Position numbers and translations under genes: made by a program. A model generated the notes under the pieces. It made no database searches and was not told where the DNA came from. It saw only the letters and a program-made list of their open reading frames with translations. Shown here piece by piece: positions 52,206-62,876 of a stretch of 64,000 nucleotides of DNA (within the stretch, counting starts at the first letter, position 1; every line of letters begins with the position of its first letter). This DNA is from Limimaricola sp964022235 (GTDB lineage Bacteria; Pseudomonadota; Alphaproteobacteria; Rhodobacterales; Rhodobacteraceae), in contig NZ_CAXHZL010000017.1 in NCBI RefSeq assembly GCF_964022235.1, forward strand, positions 7,877 through 71,876, given 5' to 3'.

Positions 52206-52625
52206 TCACTCTGCGGCGGCGTCTTCCGCTTCGAGCCGGGCGCGGTCGGCGGCGCCCTTGGCGTCGACGTCGCGGTCGACGAATTCGATGATCGCCATCG
52301 GCGCCATGTCACCGTAACGGAAGCCGGCCTTCAGCACGCGGACATAGCCGCCCTGACGCTCGGCGTAGCGCGGCCCGAGGATGTCGAACAGTTTCGCCAC
52401 GTAGGCGTCCTGCTTGAGCTGGGCGGCGGCCTGGCGGCGGGCGTGCAGATCGCCGCGCTTGCCAAGGGTCACGAGCTTCTCGATCACGCGGCGCAGGTCT
52501 TTCGCCTTGGGCAGCGTGGTCTTGATCTGCTCGTGCTCGATCAGCGAGCCGGCGAGGTTCGCGAACATCGCCTTGCGGTGCTCGTGGGTACGGTTCAGGC
52601 GGCGGTAGCCACTTCCATGACGCAT
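52206..52625 (-). CDS. rplQ: 50S ribosomal protein L17
   Basis: A 139-residue L17 with the conserved MRHGSGYRRLNRTHEHRKAM start and NLAGSLIEHEQIKTTLPKAKDLR. It is the last gene of the alpha operon, after rpoA. The C-terminus extends with an Ala/Glu/Asp-rich tail as in many Alphaproteobacteria. Confidence 0.97.
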   Translation of the reverse strand: MRHGSGYRRLNRTHEHRKAMFANLAGSLIEHEQIKTTLPKAKDLRRVIEKLVTLGKRGDLHARRQAAAQLKQDAYVAKLFDILGPRYAERQGGYVRVLKAGFRYGDMAPMAIIEFVDRDVDAKGAADRARLEAEDAAAE

Positions 52626-52708
52626 TGGGTCTCTCCTATAGCGTTTTGCTTTGTCCGGCAGCCGATGCGTGTCGGCCACTCTCCTTGGGGCAGGATGCCC
52701 GGGTGGTG

Positions 52709-52732
52709 TCGGGGGCGGTCACCCGCCCCCGA
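52709..52732 (-). other. Intercistronic hairpin between rpoA and rplQ
   Basis: TCGGGGGCGG and CCGCCCCCGA are perfectly complementary with a TCAC loop. There is no U-tract, so it probably acts on mRNA stability rather than termination. Confidence 0.6.
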
Positions 52733-52739
52733 AGATCGA

Positions 52740-53756
52740 TCAGAACTGGTCTTCGAACTTCTTGGCCAGATCTTCGATGTTGTCCGGCGGCCAATCCTCG
52801 ACGTCCATGCCGAGATGCAGGCCCATGCCCGAAAGCACCTCCTTGATCTCGTTGAGCGACTTGCGGCCGAAGTTCGGGGTGCGGAGCATCTCGGCTTCGG
52901 TCTTCTGAATCAGATCGCCGATGTAGACGATGTTGTCGTTCTTCAGGCAGTTCGCCGAGCGCACCGAAAGCTCGAGCTCGTCGACCTTCTTGAGCAGCAG
53001 CGGGTTGAACTCGAGCCCGTCGTCAAGCGCGCCGGCCGAGGCCGATTCCGGCTCGTCGAAGTTCACGAAGATCGACAGCTGGTCCTGCAGGATGCGCGCG
53101 GCATAGGCCACGGCGTCGTCCGGGGTCAGCGAACCGTCGGTCTCGACCTTCATGGTCAGCTTGTCATAGTCGAGCACCTGGCCCTCACGGGTCGGCTGCA
53201 CGTCGTAGGACACCTTCTTGACCGGCGAGTAGATCGCGTCGATGGCGATCATGCCGATCGGCGCGTCCTCGGGCTTGTTGCGGTCTGCCGCGACATAGCC
53301 CTTACCGGTGTTGACGGTCAGCTCCATGTAGAGGTTGGCGCCATCGTCGAGGTGGCACAGCACGTGATCCTTGTTGAGGATCTCGATGCCTGCGGTCTCG
53401 GAGATGTCACCGGCGGTGACCACACCGGGGCCGGTCGCCTGGACGGAGAGGCGCTTGGGGCCCTCAACTTCCATGCGGATCGCGACACCTTTGAGGTTCA
53501 GAACGACGTCGGTCACATCCTCGCGGACGCCGGCGATCGAGGAGAACTCGTGCAGCACGTTGTCGATCTGGACGGAGGTGATGGCCGCACCCTGAAGCGA
53601 CGACATCAGCACGCGGCGCAGCGCGTTGCCGAGCGTCAGGCCGAAGCCACGCTCGAGCGGCTCGGCGACCACGGTGGCCTGCCGCGACGGGTCGTTGCCC
53701 GGCTTGACGTCGAGCTGCGTCGGCTTGATCAGCTCGGCCCAATTCTTGTGGATCAT
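52740..53756 (-). CDS. rpoA: DNA-directed RNA polymerase subunit alpha
   Basis: A 338-residue alpha subunit. The N-terminal dimerisation domain begins MIHKNWAELIKPTQL and contains EPLERGFGLTLGNALRRVLMSSLQGAAIT. The C-terminal DNA/UP-element domain has ELSVRSANCLKNDNIVYIGDLIQKTEAEMLRTPNFGRKSLNEIKEVL. GGAGGG precedes the ATG at 53756. Confidence 0.98.
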   Translation of the reverse strand: MIHKNWAELIKPTQLDVKPGNDPSRQATVVAEPLERGFGLTLGNALRRVLMSSLQGAAITSVQIDNVLHEFSSIAGVREDVTDVVLNLKGVAIRMEVEGPKRLSVQATGPGVVTAGDISETAGIEILNKDHVLCHLDDGANLYMELTVNTGKGYVAADRNKPEDAPIGMIAIDAIYSPVKKVSYDVQPTREGQVLDYDKLTMKVETDGSLTPDDAVAYAARILQDQLSIFVNFDEPESASAGALDDGLEFNPLLLKKVDELELSVRSANCLKNDNIVYIGDLIQKTEAEMLRTPNFGRKSLNEIKEVLSGMGLHLGMDVEDWPPDNIEDLAKKFEDQF

Positions 53757-53825
53757 GCGTCCCTCCATTCCTGTCCGTGCTCCATGGTCCCGAAGAGCCG
53801 GACGCCCGAGGTTTCAAAATGACGG

Positions 53826-53857
53826 TTCGGGGCCGCGCAGCAAGGCGCGGCCCCGAA
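53826..53857 (-). other. Intercistronic hairpin between rpsK and rpoA
   Basis: TTCGGGGCCGCGC and GCGCGGCCCCGAA form a perfect 13-bp stem with a six-base loop, without a U-tract. It lies 15 bases after the rpsK stop on the minus strand. Confidence 0.6.
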
Positions 53858-53871
53858 AAGGTAGTATAGGC

Positions 53872-54264
53872 TCAGACGCGGCGGCGCTTCGGCGGACGGC
53901 AGCCGTTGTGCGCCATCGGCGTCACGTCGCGGATCGACGTGATGTTGAAGCCGACAGCGGCCAGAGCGCGCAGCGCGCTCTCGCGGCCCGAACCGGGGCC
54001 CTGCACTTCGACTTCGAGCGTCTTCACGCCATGTTCCTGCGCCTTGCGGCCAGCGTCTTCGGCGGCGAGCTGGGCAGCGTAGGGGGTCGACTTGCGCGAA
54101 CCCTTGAAGCCCATGGTGCCGGCGGAGGACCACGCAATCGCGTTGCCCTGCACGTCCGAGATCAGGATCTTGGTGTTGTTGAACGAAGAGTTCACATGCG
54201 CCACACCTGCGGCGATGTTCTTGGAGACCTTCTTCTTGCCTCCGCGACGGGTATCACGTGCCAT
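53872..54264 (-). CDS. rpsK: 30S ribosomal protein S11
   Basis: A 130-residue S11, full length: NIAAGVAHVNSSFNNTKILISDVQGNAIAWSSAG..FKGSRKSTPYAAQLAAED and the C-terminal GCRPPKRRRV. It follows rpsM in the alpha-operon order rpsM-rpsK-rpoA-rplQ (rpsD is absent from this position, which is usual in Alphaproteobacteria). Confidence 0.97.
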   Translation of the reverse strand: MARDTRRGGKKKVSKNIAAGVAHVNSSFNNTKILISDVQGNAIAWSSAGTMGFKGSRKSTPYAAQLAAEDAGRKAQEHGVKTLEVEVQGPGSGRESALRALAAVGFNITSIRDVTPMAHNGCRPPKRRRV

Positions 54265-54276
54265 TGATGCGTCCCC

Positions 54277-54645
54277 TTATTTCTTCTTGCCGGCAATGGC
54301 CTTTGCGGGGCCTTTGCGGGTGCGAGCGTTGGTGTGGGTACGCTGGCCACGGACGGGCAGGTTGCGACGGTGGCGCAGGCCACGGTAGCAGCCGAGGTCC
54401 ATCAGGCGCTTGATGTTCATCGTGGTTTCGCGACGCAGGTCGCCTTCCACGGTGAGGTTCGCGTCGATGTGCTCGCGGATCGCCAGAACTTCGGCGTCGG
54501 AGAGATCGTTGACCCGGCGGGTCACGTCGATGCCGACGGCTTCGCAGATCTGGCGGGCGGTCGTGTCACCGATACCGGTGATATAGGTGAGGGCGATCGG
54601 AACCCGCTTAGCGGTCGGGATGTTCACGCCGGCAATACGTGCCAC
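54277..54645 (-). CDS. rpsM: 30S ribosomal protein S13
   Basis: A 122-residue S13 starting at a GTG (ARIAGVNIPTAKRV) with AAAGGA seven to ten bases upstream. The C-terminal RGLRHRRNLPVRGQRTHTNARTRKGP is typical. It is separated from adk by a 210-base leader containing a hairpin. Confidence 0.97.
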   Translation of the reverse strand: MARIAGVNIPTAKRVPIALTYITGIGDTTARQICEAVGIDVTRRVNDLSDAEVLAIREHIDANLTVEGDLRRETTMNIKRLMDLGCYRGLRHRRNLPVRGQRTHTNARTRKGPAKAIAGKKK

Positions 54646-54665
54646 GTTTAGCGTCCTTTCGTTGC

Positions 54666-54691
54666 GGCTCCGTGATACCGGAGCCTTTTTT
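54666..54691 (+). other. Hairpin with T-run oriented against the ribosomal operon
   Basis: GGCTCC and GGAGCC pair around an eight-base loop and are followed by six T on the plus strand, in the leader of rpsM. As a terminator it would act on plus-strand transcripts; on the minus strand it is an RNA hairpin 21 bases upstream of the rpsM GTG. Confidence 0.4.
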
Positions 54692-54855
54692 CACAACTGA
54701 GGCCCGGACGAACCGGGCCGCATCCTGCGAGGTGATCCGCGTGAGGTCGGGGGCGACCCGTTAACCCGCGCGAAATGATTCCCTTTCGGGATGGGGCTGT
54801 CTATGGGCTGGCGGGCAGAGGGTCAAGCCCCCTGCCGCCGCTCCGACAGAGCCTG

Positions 54856-55520
54856 TCAAGCGTCTTGTGTCTGCGACCCCAGCAGGCCCGAGATCTCGGC
54901 CGAGACCGCGTCGATGGCGGCGAGGCCGTCGACGCTCTCGAGCTGACCCTTGGCGTGGTAATAGCCGATCAATGGCGAGGTTTGCTTGTAATAGGCGAGC
55001 AGGCGCGTGCGCAGCGCATCCTCGTTGTCATCGGCCCGGCGCTTGATCTCGGTCGAGCCGCAGTTGGCGCACTCGCCGCTCGCGGGCACGGGCCGGGTCA
55101 CGTCGTGGTAGACCTCGCCGCAGCTCGCACAGGTGGAACGGCCGGTGATGCGCGCGACCAGCACCTCGTCGTCGACCCGCATCTCGATCACGTGGTCGAG
55201 CCCCTGCCCCAGCTCGGAGAGCAGCGCACCGAGTGCGTCGGCCTGCGCCAGCGTGCGCGGAAAGCCGTCGAAGATGTAGCCGCCCGAGGCCTGGCCCGAG
55301 GTCAGCTTCTCACGGATGAGCCCGATGACGATCTCGTCGGTCACGAGCTCGCCACGGTCCATGACGTCGGCGACGCGTTTGCCCATATCGGTGCCCGAGG
55401 AGCGGGCCTCGCGCAGCATGTCGCCGGTGGAGAGCTGCACCATGCCGCGCTCCTCGACCAGACGCTTGGCCTGCGTACCCTTGCCCGCCCCCGGCGGTCC
55501 CAAAAGAATGATGTTCGTGG

Positions 55521-55524
<4 letters not shown>
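54856..55524 (-). CDS. adk: Adenylate kinase (zinc-containing lid)
   Basis: A 222-residue AMP kinase: P-loop LLGPPGAGKGTQAKRL, NMP-binding LSTGDMLREA, and an INSERT/lid domain with four cysteines (CASC ... CANC) for a structural Zn. FDGFPRTLAQADAL is the family signature. It follows secY, overlapping it by four bases, as in many secY-adk operons. Confidence 0.96.
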
Positions 55525-56894
<1,370 letters not shown>

Positions 56895-57001
56895 CGGGGC
56901 TCTCTATGTCATGTCAGCGCCGCCGGACCGGGGTCTTCCGGTCGGCGGCGCGGGAACAGTCGGTGACGGGGCTGGGGAGCGCAAGGCCCCCCGACCACCG
57001 A

Positions 57002-57478
57002 TTATTCGGCGGCGGCCGCCGGTGCGGTGAGGGTGAGCTTGCCGCCCGCCTTCTCGACCGCCTCGATCGCGCCCTTGGACGCGCCGGTCACGGCGATGTT
57101 GGCCTTGGAGGTGTACTCGCCCTTGGACAGCACGCGGATGCCGTCGCGCTTGCGGCGAACCAGGCCCGACGCGATCAGCGCGTCTTCGGTGATGTCCTGG
57201 CCGGCGTCGATCTTGCCCGCGTCGATGAACTTCTGGATCAGGCCCAGGTTGACGACGGCGTACTCGCGACGGTTCGGCTTGTTGAAGCCGCGCTTGGGCA
57301 GACGCTGGTAGAGCGGCATCTGGCCGCCCTCGTAGCCCTTGATGGCCACACCCGAGCGGGACTTCTGACCCTTGATACCACGGCCACCCATCTTACCGGT
57401 GCCCGAGCCCGGACCACGGCCGACGCGCTTGGGTTTCTTGGTGGCGCCCGGGTTGTCGCGCAGTTCGTTGAGTTTCAT
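57002..57478 (-). CDS. rplO: 50S ribosomal protein L15
   Basis: A 158-residue L15 (MKLNELRDNPGATKKPKRVG, GPGSGTGKMGGRGIKGQKSRSG, GFEGGQMP-like GYEGGQMPLYQRLPKRGF). It is the first gene after the internal terminator of the operon, preceded by GGAGAAG. The upstream 262-base space carries a candidate promoter of its own. Confidence 0.97.
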   Translation of the reverse strand: MKLNELRDNPGATKKPKRVGRGPGSGTGKMGGRGIKGQKSRSGVAIKGYEGGQMPLYQRLPKRGFNKPNRREYAVVNLGLIQKFIDAGKIDAGQDITEDALIASGLVRRKRDGIRVLSKGEYTSKANIAVTGASKGAIEAVEKAGGKLTLTAPAAAAE

Positions 57479-57575
57479 GTCGCTTCTCCTTGTGCCGGAA
57501 CTGCCCCCCAGCGACGGAACGGGCAAACGCGGCTTCATTGAATGGATTCGAGGCCCTCGAAAGGGCCACCGGCGG

Positions 57576-57604
57576 CGTATACGATCCTTGGCCCCCGCAT
57601 GCAA
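57576..57604 (-). promoter_or_regulatory. Candidate internal promoter for rplO-secY-adk
   Basis: On the minus strand TTGCAT (57604-57599) and TATACG (57581-57576) are separated by exactly 17 bases, about 100 bases upstream of the rplO ATG and downstream of the terminator at 57685. Two to three mismatches to consensus in total. Confidence 0.45.
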
Positions 57605-57684
57605 GCCGTGTGGGTCAAGCTGTCTCATGCCCCCTGCCCCGGACGCCACCCCGACGATGGTCGCCCCCGGGGCGCGCGACATGC

Positions 57685-57717
57685 AAAAAGGGCGCCGCGG
57701 TGTCCCGCGGCGCCCTT
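57685..57717 (-). terminator. Strong Rho-independent terminator inside the ribosomal operon
   Basis: On the minus strand AAGGGCGCCGCGG and CCGCGGCGCCCTT form a perfect 13-bp stem with a four-base loop followed by TTTTT (the last two overlapping the stem end). It lies 24 bases after the rpmD stop and before rplO. Confidence 0.85.
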
Positions 57718-57740
57718 CCCATTCGCACTGAACCGGTGGC

Positions 57741-57926
57741 TCAGGCTTTTTCTTCGATGATCTGCACCATGTGCGGGATCGAGTTCACCATGCCGCGGAC
57801 CGAGGGAGTGTCCTCGAGCTCGCGGGTGCGGTGCATCTTGTTGAGCCCGAGGCCCTTCAGCGTGGCACGCTGCGAGGCGGGGCGACGGATCGGCGAACCG
57901 ATCTGCTTGACGACGATAGTAGCCAT
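57741..57926 (-). CDS. rpmD: 50S ribosomal protein L30
   Basis: A 61-residue L30 (MATIVVKQIGSPIRRPASQR and TLKGLGLNKMHRTRELEDTP), full length. It closes the rpsE-rpmD pair and directly precedes the internal terminator. Confidence 0.96.
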   Translation of the reverse strand: MATIVVKQIGSPIRRPASQRATLKGLGLNKMHRTRELEDTPSVRGMVNSIPHMVQIIEEKA

Positions 57927-57937
57927 GTTCGCTCTCC

Positions 57938-58495
57938 TCAGGCTTCGGCGACTTCGGCGCTGGCCTCTTCGGGCTTGCGCAGAATGTCGGCGACTTTCTT
58001 GCCACGACGCTGGGCGACCGCACGCGGCGACTGCTCGGCCCGGAGGCCGTCCAGCGTGGCGCGGATCATGTTGTACGGGTTCTGCGAACCGAGCGATTTG
58101 GACACGACGTCCTGCAGGCCCAGCATCTCGAACACCGCACGCATCGGGCCGCCGGCGATGATGCCGGTACCCGCGGGTGCCGCCCGCATGACGACACGGC
58201 CGGCGCCGTGGCGGCCTTCCATGTCGTGGTGCAGGGTCCGACCCTCGCGCAGCGGCACGCGGATCAGGTTGCGGCGTGCCTGCTCGGTGGCCTTGCGGAT
58301 GGCCTCGGGGACCTCCTTGGCCTTGCCCTTGCCAAAGCCGACACGGCCCTTCTGGTCGCCCACGACGACGAGCGCTGCAAAGCCGAAGCGCTTGCCGCCC
58401 TTGACGGTCTTGGAGACCCGGTTGATCGCCACGAGACGATCGGCGAATTCCGGGTTCTCATCGCGGTCGCGGCGACGGTTGTCACGTTCTGCCAT
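57938..58495 (-). CDS. rpsE: 30S ribosomal protein S5
   Basis: A 185-residue S5 with VVVGDQKGRVGFGKGKAKEVPEAIRKA and GIIAGGPMRAVFEMLGLQDVVSKSLGSQNPYNMIRATLDGL. The N-terminal 20 residues are charged, as in alphaproteobacterial S5. Confidence 0.97.
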   Translation of the reverse strand: MAERDNRRRDRDENPEFADRLVAINRVSKTVKGGKRFGFAALVVVGDQKGRVGFGKGKAKEVPEAIRKATEQARRNLIRVPLREGRTLHHDMEGRHGAGRVVMRAAPAGTGIIAGGPMRAVFEMLGLQDVVSKSLGSQNPYNMIRATLDGLRAEQSPRAVAQRRGKKVADILRKPEEASAEVAEA

Positions 58496-58506
58496 GTTAC
58501 GTCTCC

Positions 58507-58866
58507 TCAGATCTTCAGGCCGGCGTCACGGGCCGCGTCAGCGAGCGCCTTGACCTTGCCGTGGAACAGGAAGCCGCCACGGTCGAAGTAGGCTTCGGAC
58601 ACGCCGGCCTTCTTCGCACGCTCTGCGATCGCCGCACCGACCTTCGCGGCCGCCTCGACGTTGTTCTTCCCGACGATGCCCAGATCCTTCTCGAGAGAGG
58701 AGGCCGAGGCGAGAGTGACGCCGCTTACGTCGTCGATCAGCTGGACGCTGATGTTCTTGTTGCTGCGGTGCACGGAGAGGCGCGGACGCCCTGCGTTCAC
58801 CTTGCGCAGCTTGCTCCGGACGCGCTGACGGCGCTTCAGGAACAGATCCCGTTTGCTGTTTGCCAT
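58507..58866 (-). CDS. rplR: 50S ribosomal protein L18
   Basis: A 119-residue L18 with RRQRVRSKLRKVNAGRPRLSVHRSNKNISVQLIDD and the C-terminal YFDRGGFLFHGKVKALADAARDAGL. It binds 5S rRNA together with L5. Confidence 0.97.
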   Translation of the reverse strand: MANSKRDLFLKRRQRVRSKLRKVNAGRPRLSVHRSNKNISVQLIDDVSGVTLASASSLEKDLGIVGKNNVEAAAKVGAAIAERAKKAGVSEAYFDRGGFLFHGKVKALADAARDAGLKI

Positions 58867-58878
58867 TTTTTCGCGTCC

Positions 58879-59412
58879 TTACTTCTTCTTGCCTTCCTTG
58901 CGGAAGATGAACTCGCCTTTGTAGCGGATGCCCTTGCCCTTGTAGGGCTCCGGAGCGCGCCACTCGCGAATGTTCGCCGCAACCTGTCCAACCTGCTGCT
59001 GGTCGATACCCTCGACCACGATCTCGGTCTGCTTGGGTGCCGTGACCGTGACGCCCTCGGGCACCTCGAAATTCACGTCGTGGCTATAACCGAGCGCCAG
59101 CTTCAGGACGTTGCCCTGCATCTGTGCGCGGTAGCCCACACCCTGGATCTCGAGCTCCTTCTTGAAGCCCTCCGAGACGCCGGTGACGAGGTTCTGCACC
59201 ATCGAGCGGGACATGCCCCACTGCTGACGGGCACGCTTGGACATGCCGCGGGGCATGACCGAAACCGCGCCGTCTTCGACGGTCAGTGTGACGTCGTCGG
59301 TGGCGGTGAAGCTGCGGGTGCCTTTCGGCCCCTTCACTTCGACCGTCTGGCCGGAGACGTTGGCGGTCACGCCGCTGGGCAGAGCGACCGGGCGTTTGCC
59401 GATACGAGACAT
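58879..59412 (-). CDS. rplF: 50S ribosomal protein L6
   Basis: A 177-residue L6 starting MSRIGKRPVALPSGVTANVS, with LVTGVSEGFKKELEIQGVGYRAQ and the C-terminal EPYKGKGIRYKGEFIFRKEGKKK. The ATG at 59412 is the conserved start. Confidence 0.97.
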   Translation of the reverse strand: MSRIGKRPVALPSGVTANVSGQTVEVKGPKGTRSFTATDDVTLTVEDGAVSVMPRGMSKRARQQWGMSRSMVQNLVTGVSEGFKKELEIQGVGYRAQMQGNVLKLALGYSHDVNFEVPEGVTVTAPKQTEIVVEGIDQQQVGQVAANIREWRAPEPYKGKGIRYKGEFIFRKEGKKK

Positions 59413-59425
59413 TTCCGGACCCTCC

Positions 59426-59818
59426 TTAGAATACGGTGCAAAGCACTTCGCCGCCGACGTTGGCTGCGCGTGCATTTGCATCCGACATCACGCCGCGGGG
59501 CGTGGAGACGATCGAGACGCCGAGACCCTGGCGCGGAGCCGGGAGGTCGTTGACGCTCATGTAAACGCGGCGACCGGGCTTGGAGACCCGCTTCAGCTCA
59601 CGGATCACCGGCGCACCTTCGTAGTAGCGCAGGCTGATCTCGAGAGCGGGGTGCCCGTCCTTACCCGTGGTCGGCTCGTAGCCGCGGATGTAGCCTTCGT
59701 CGGCCAGGACATCGAGCACCCAACCGCGCAGCTTGGAGGCGGGGGTGATGACGGTGGACTTGTGACGCATCTGCGCGTTGCGGATGCGGGTCAGCATATC
59801 ACCGATGGGATCGTTCAT
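59426..59818 (-). CDS. rpsH: 30S ribosomal protein S8
   Basis: A 130-residue S8 (MNDPIGDMLTRIRNAQMRHKSTV and GLGVSIVSTPRGVMSDANARAANVGGEVLC). It is the usual autoregulator of the spc operon; no S8-binding mRNA structure was identified by eye. Confidence 0.97.
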   Translation of the reverse strand: MNDPIGDMLTRIRNAQMRHKSTVITPASKLRGWVLDVLADEGYIRGYEPTTGKDGHPALEISLRYYEGAPVIRELKRVSKPGRRVYMSVNDLPAPRQGLGVSIVSTPRGVMSDANARAANVGGEVLCTVF

Positions 59819-59831
59819 CTGTGGACCCTCC

Positions 59832-60137
59832 TTACCAGCTCGACTTGACCATGCCGGGGATTTCCCCGTTCGAGCCGAGCTCGCGCAGCATGATCCGGCT
59901 GAGTTTCAGCTTGCGATAGTAGGCGTGCGGACGCCCCGTCAGCTGGCAGCGGTTGTGAAGACGGGTGGCGGAGCTGTTGCGCGGCAGTTGCGCAAGCTTC
60001 AGGTTCGCTTTGAAGCGCTCTTCCACGGGCTTGTCTTTGTCGTTCGCGATCGCCTTAAGCTCGGCGCGCTTGGCGGCATACTGAGCCACCAGACGCTCGC
60101 GCTTCTTCTCGCGTTCGATCATGGATTTCTTGGCCAT
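59832..60137 (-). CDS. rpsN: 30S ribosomal protein S14
   Basis: A 101-residue S14 of the long, zinc-free type: RNSSATRLHNRCQLTGRPHAYYRKLKLSRIMLRELGSNGEIPGMVKSSW, which lacks the CxxC pairs of the short form. Confidence 0.97.
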   Translation of the reverse strand: MAKKSMIEREKKRERLVAQYAAKRAELKAIANDKDKPVEERFKANLKLAQLPRNSSATRLHNRCQLTGRPHAYYRKLKLSRIMLRELGSNGEIPGMVKSSW

Positions 60138-60158
60138 ATCTCTCTTTCCTCCCGCGGA

Positions 60159-60721
<563 letters not shown>

Positions 60722-60722
<1 letters not shown>

Positions 60723-61027
60723 CAGATCACATCCCCGGTTGTCTTGGCGAAGCGGACCTTCTTGCCGTCTTCCTCACGGAAGCCGACGCGGGCCGGTTTG
60801 CCGTTGGCATCGACGATGGCCAGGTTCGACAGCTGGATCGGCATCGACTTGGGCTGGCGGCCGCCCTGATCGGACTGGCTTTGCTTGACGTGACGAATGG
60901 CGACGTTGAGCCCTTCGACCACGGCCTTGCCGGCGGTGGGGTTGACCGAGAGGATCTCGCCGGTCTTGCCCTTGTCCTTGCCGGTCAGCACGACGACCTT
61001 GTCACCTTTGCGGAGTTTGGCAGCCAT
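60722..61027 (-). CDS. rplX: 50S ribosomal protein L24
   Basis: A 101-residue L24 with the KOW motif KLRKGDKVVVLTGKDKGKTGEILSV and VEGLNVAIRHVKQSQ. It overlaps rplN and rplE by one base each. Confidence 0.97.
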
Positions 61028-61395
61028 TACAGCACCTCCGGCGCGAGCGAGATGATCTTCATGAAGTTCTTCGCGCGCAGCTCACGAACCACCGGCCCGA
61101 AGATACGGGTGCCGACGGGCTCGTTGTTGTTGTTCAGAATAACGGCCGCGTTGCGGTCGAAGCGGATCGAAGTGCCGTCTTCGCGGCGAACTTCCTTGGC
61201 GGTGCGAACGACGACGGCCTTGCGGACGTCACCTTTCTTCACGCGGCCACGGGGGATCGCTTCCTTGACGGACACCACGATGATGTCGCCGACCGACGCA
61301 TACCGGCGGTGCGAACCGCCGAGGACCTTGATGCACTGCACCCGGCGTGCGCCGGAGTTGTCAGCGACATCCAGATTGGTCTGCATCTGGATCAT
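61027..61395 (-). CDS. rplN: 50S ribosomal protein L14
   Basis: A 122-residue L14: MIQMQTNLDVADNSGARRVQCIKVLGGSHRRYASVGDIIVVSVKEA and the C-terminal GTRIFGPVVRELRAKNFMKIISLAPEVL. A 76-base gap separates it from rpsQ. Confidence 0.98.
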   Translation of the reverse strand: MIQMQTNLDVADNSGARRVQCIKVLGGSHRRYASVGDIIVVSVKEAIPRGRVKKGDVRKAVVVRTAKEVRREDGTSIRFDRNAAVILNNNNEPVGTRIFGPVVRELRAKNFMKIISLAPEVL

Positions 61396-61471
61396 GGGTT
61401 TCTCCCGACCTTTGGGGGGCTCTCAATGGCCTTCTCCCCAGGGTTTCGTTCAAGCTGGAAGATGAGACGCC

Positions 61472-61702
61472 TTACTCGGCGATCACTTCCCAGCGCTTGG
61501 TCTTGGATTTCGGAGCGCACTCCTGAATGCGGACGGCGTCGCCCACATTGAAGGTGTTCGCTTCGTCGTGAGCCCGGTACTTCTTGGACTTACGGATCGT
61601 CTTCTTCAGAACCGGGTGCGTGAAACGACGCTCGACCGAAACGGTGACGGTCTGCGCGTTCTGGTTCGAGGTCACGACGCCTTGCAGGATGCGTTTGGGC
61701 AT
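61472..61702 (-). CDS. rpsQ: 30S ribosomal protein S17
   Basis: A 76-residue S17 (MPKRILQGVVTSNQNAQTVT, VSVERRFTHPVLKKTIRKSKKYRAHDE, VGDAVRIQECAPKSKTKRWEVI). It lies four bases after rpmC. Confidence 0.97.
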   Translation of the reverse strand: MPKRILQGVVTSNQNAQTVTVSVERRFTHPVLKKTIRKSKKYRAHDEANTFNVGDAVRIQECAPKSKTKRWEVIAE

Positions 61703-61706
61703 GGGC

Positions 61707-61922
61707 TCAGGCCTCCGTGCCGGCGGCCGCGGCCGCCTTCTGGTTCAGAATGGTGTTGATACGTGCAACGCCGCGCTTGACGACGCGCATGCGCGCGGTG
61801 TTCTCGAGCTGGCCAGTGGCCTGCTGGAAGCGCAGGTTGAACGCTTCTTTCTTCAGGTCTACGAGTTGCGCGCGGAGCTGGTCCGCGGACTTGTCGCGGA
61901 GTTCCTTGGCATGGAGCGCCAT
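61707..61922 (-). CDS. rpmC: 50S ribosomal protein L29
   Basis: A 71-residue L29 (HAKELRDKSADQLRAQLVDL, KKEAFNLRFQQATGQLENTARMR). It is the most upstream ribosomal gene in the window. rplP and the rest of the S10 operon would be expected to follow to the right but are not found before 64000; instead there is a LysR fragment and an IS. Confidence 0.96.
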   Translation of the reverse strand: MALHAKELRDKSADQLRAQLVDLKKEAFNLRFQQATGQLENTARMRVVKRGVARINTILNQKAAAAAGTEA

Positions 61923-62237
61923 GGGTCTGTCCTTTCGACATCACCGGAAGGCCCCTTTCATCATCGAGAGGGTCACCCTGATTCCGGTGGACTAGGTGAA
62001 TGAGCGCTGTCCCTAGCCGACATGGGGGATGGATGCAAACCCTTTCTCGGACAGGGCCACGACCAGGCGCGCGCTGCCCCACTTTGCTCTCGTTCCACCT
62101 TTCCCGTCGGCGGGTCCACCCGGCCCGGAAACGAGGCATCCTCGGGCGAGATGGTCTGACCCCTCACAGCCAGAAGCGCCCTCCGAAGTCCACGAAACGT
62201 CGACGAATGACCGCCGCGCACGACATGTCCGGCCCCG
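61923..62237. other. Leader/intergenic region between rpmC and the LysR fragment
   Basis: About 315 bases with no supportable gene. The rpmC ribosome binding site (AAAGGAC on the minus strand) is at its left end. A promoter for the truncated ribosomal operon would have to be here or further right, but I see no clear -35/-10 pair. Confidence 0.45.
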
Positions 62238-62846
62238 TCAGCCTTCGTCGAATGGCCGCGAGAGTGCTTCGATCTGGCTGCATAGCCAGGCATGCGCGGG
62301 CCAGGCCGAATACCTCCGGTTCCAGATCATCATGATCTGGACAGGTTCGATGGGCATAGGCGGCGCGTAGATCTCGAGCCCAACCAAGGCGGCGACCCGC
62401 CGCACCATCTGATCGGGCATCAAGGCGATGAGCTCGGAGCCTCCCACAGGCCCGTAGACGTCGGATAACACCGGCATGCTCATGACGACACGCCGCTCGC
62501 GCGCCTCTCGGGCCAGCGCGGCATCGCCCATCGCGGCCGGCTTGCCCTCTGGCGAAAACAACACATGCCTCATGCGCAGAACAGGTCGATCGAGATCACG
62601 TCACCGGGGCGTACGCCTGCTCGTGCAAGCCTGTCGTTGCCTTGGCGTGCGAATACCGAGAGCGGAGCACCGGCTTGCAGTCGATCCAGTTGGGCAACTC
62701 CAGCGCCGGGACCGATGCGATGTCGACCTCGTATCGATCCAACGTGTCGATATAGCTGTCCGGCACGAAGTCCACGAACGATGCACCAGCATCAGGGGGG
62801 CGTCGCGCGAGTGACCTGCTCCCCTGAAATATCCGCGTTTCAAGGT
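62238..62846 (-). pseudogene. LysR-family regulator fragment, frameshifted and lacking its HTH
   Basis: The last 112 codons (RHVLFSPEGKPAAMGDAALAREARERRVVMSMPVLSDVYGPVGGSELIALMPDQMVRR) are the C-terminal part of a LysR substrate-binding domain. The frame ahead (FVDFVPDSYIDTLDRYEVDIASVPALELPNWIDCKPVLRSRY, up to about 62600) is in another frame; one shift near 62599 would join them. The N-terminal winged helix is missing: LysR-like sequence stops near 62846, where the IS begins. Confidence 0.7.
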
Positions 62847-62876
62847 TAGCCTGTTCTCCTAATGAGGAGACAGACG

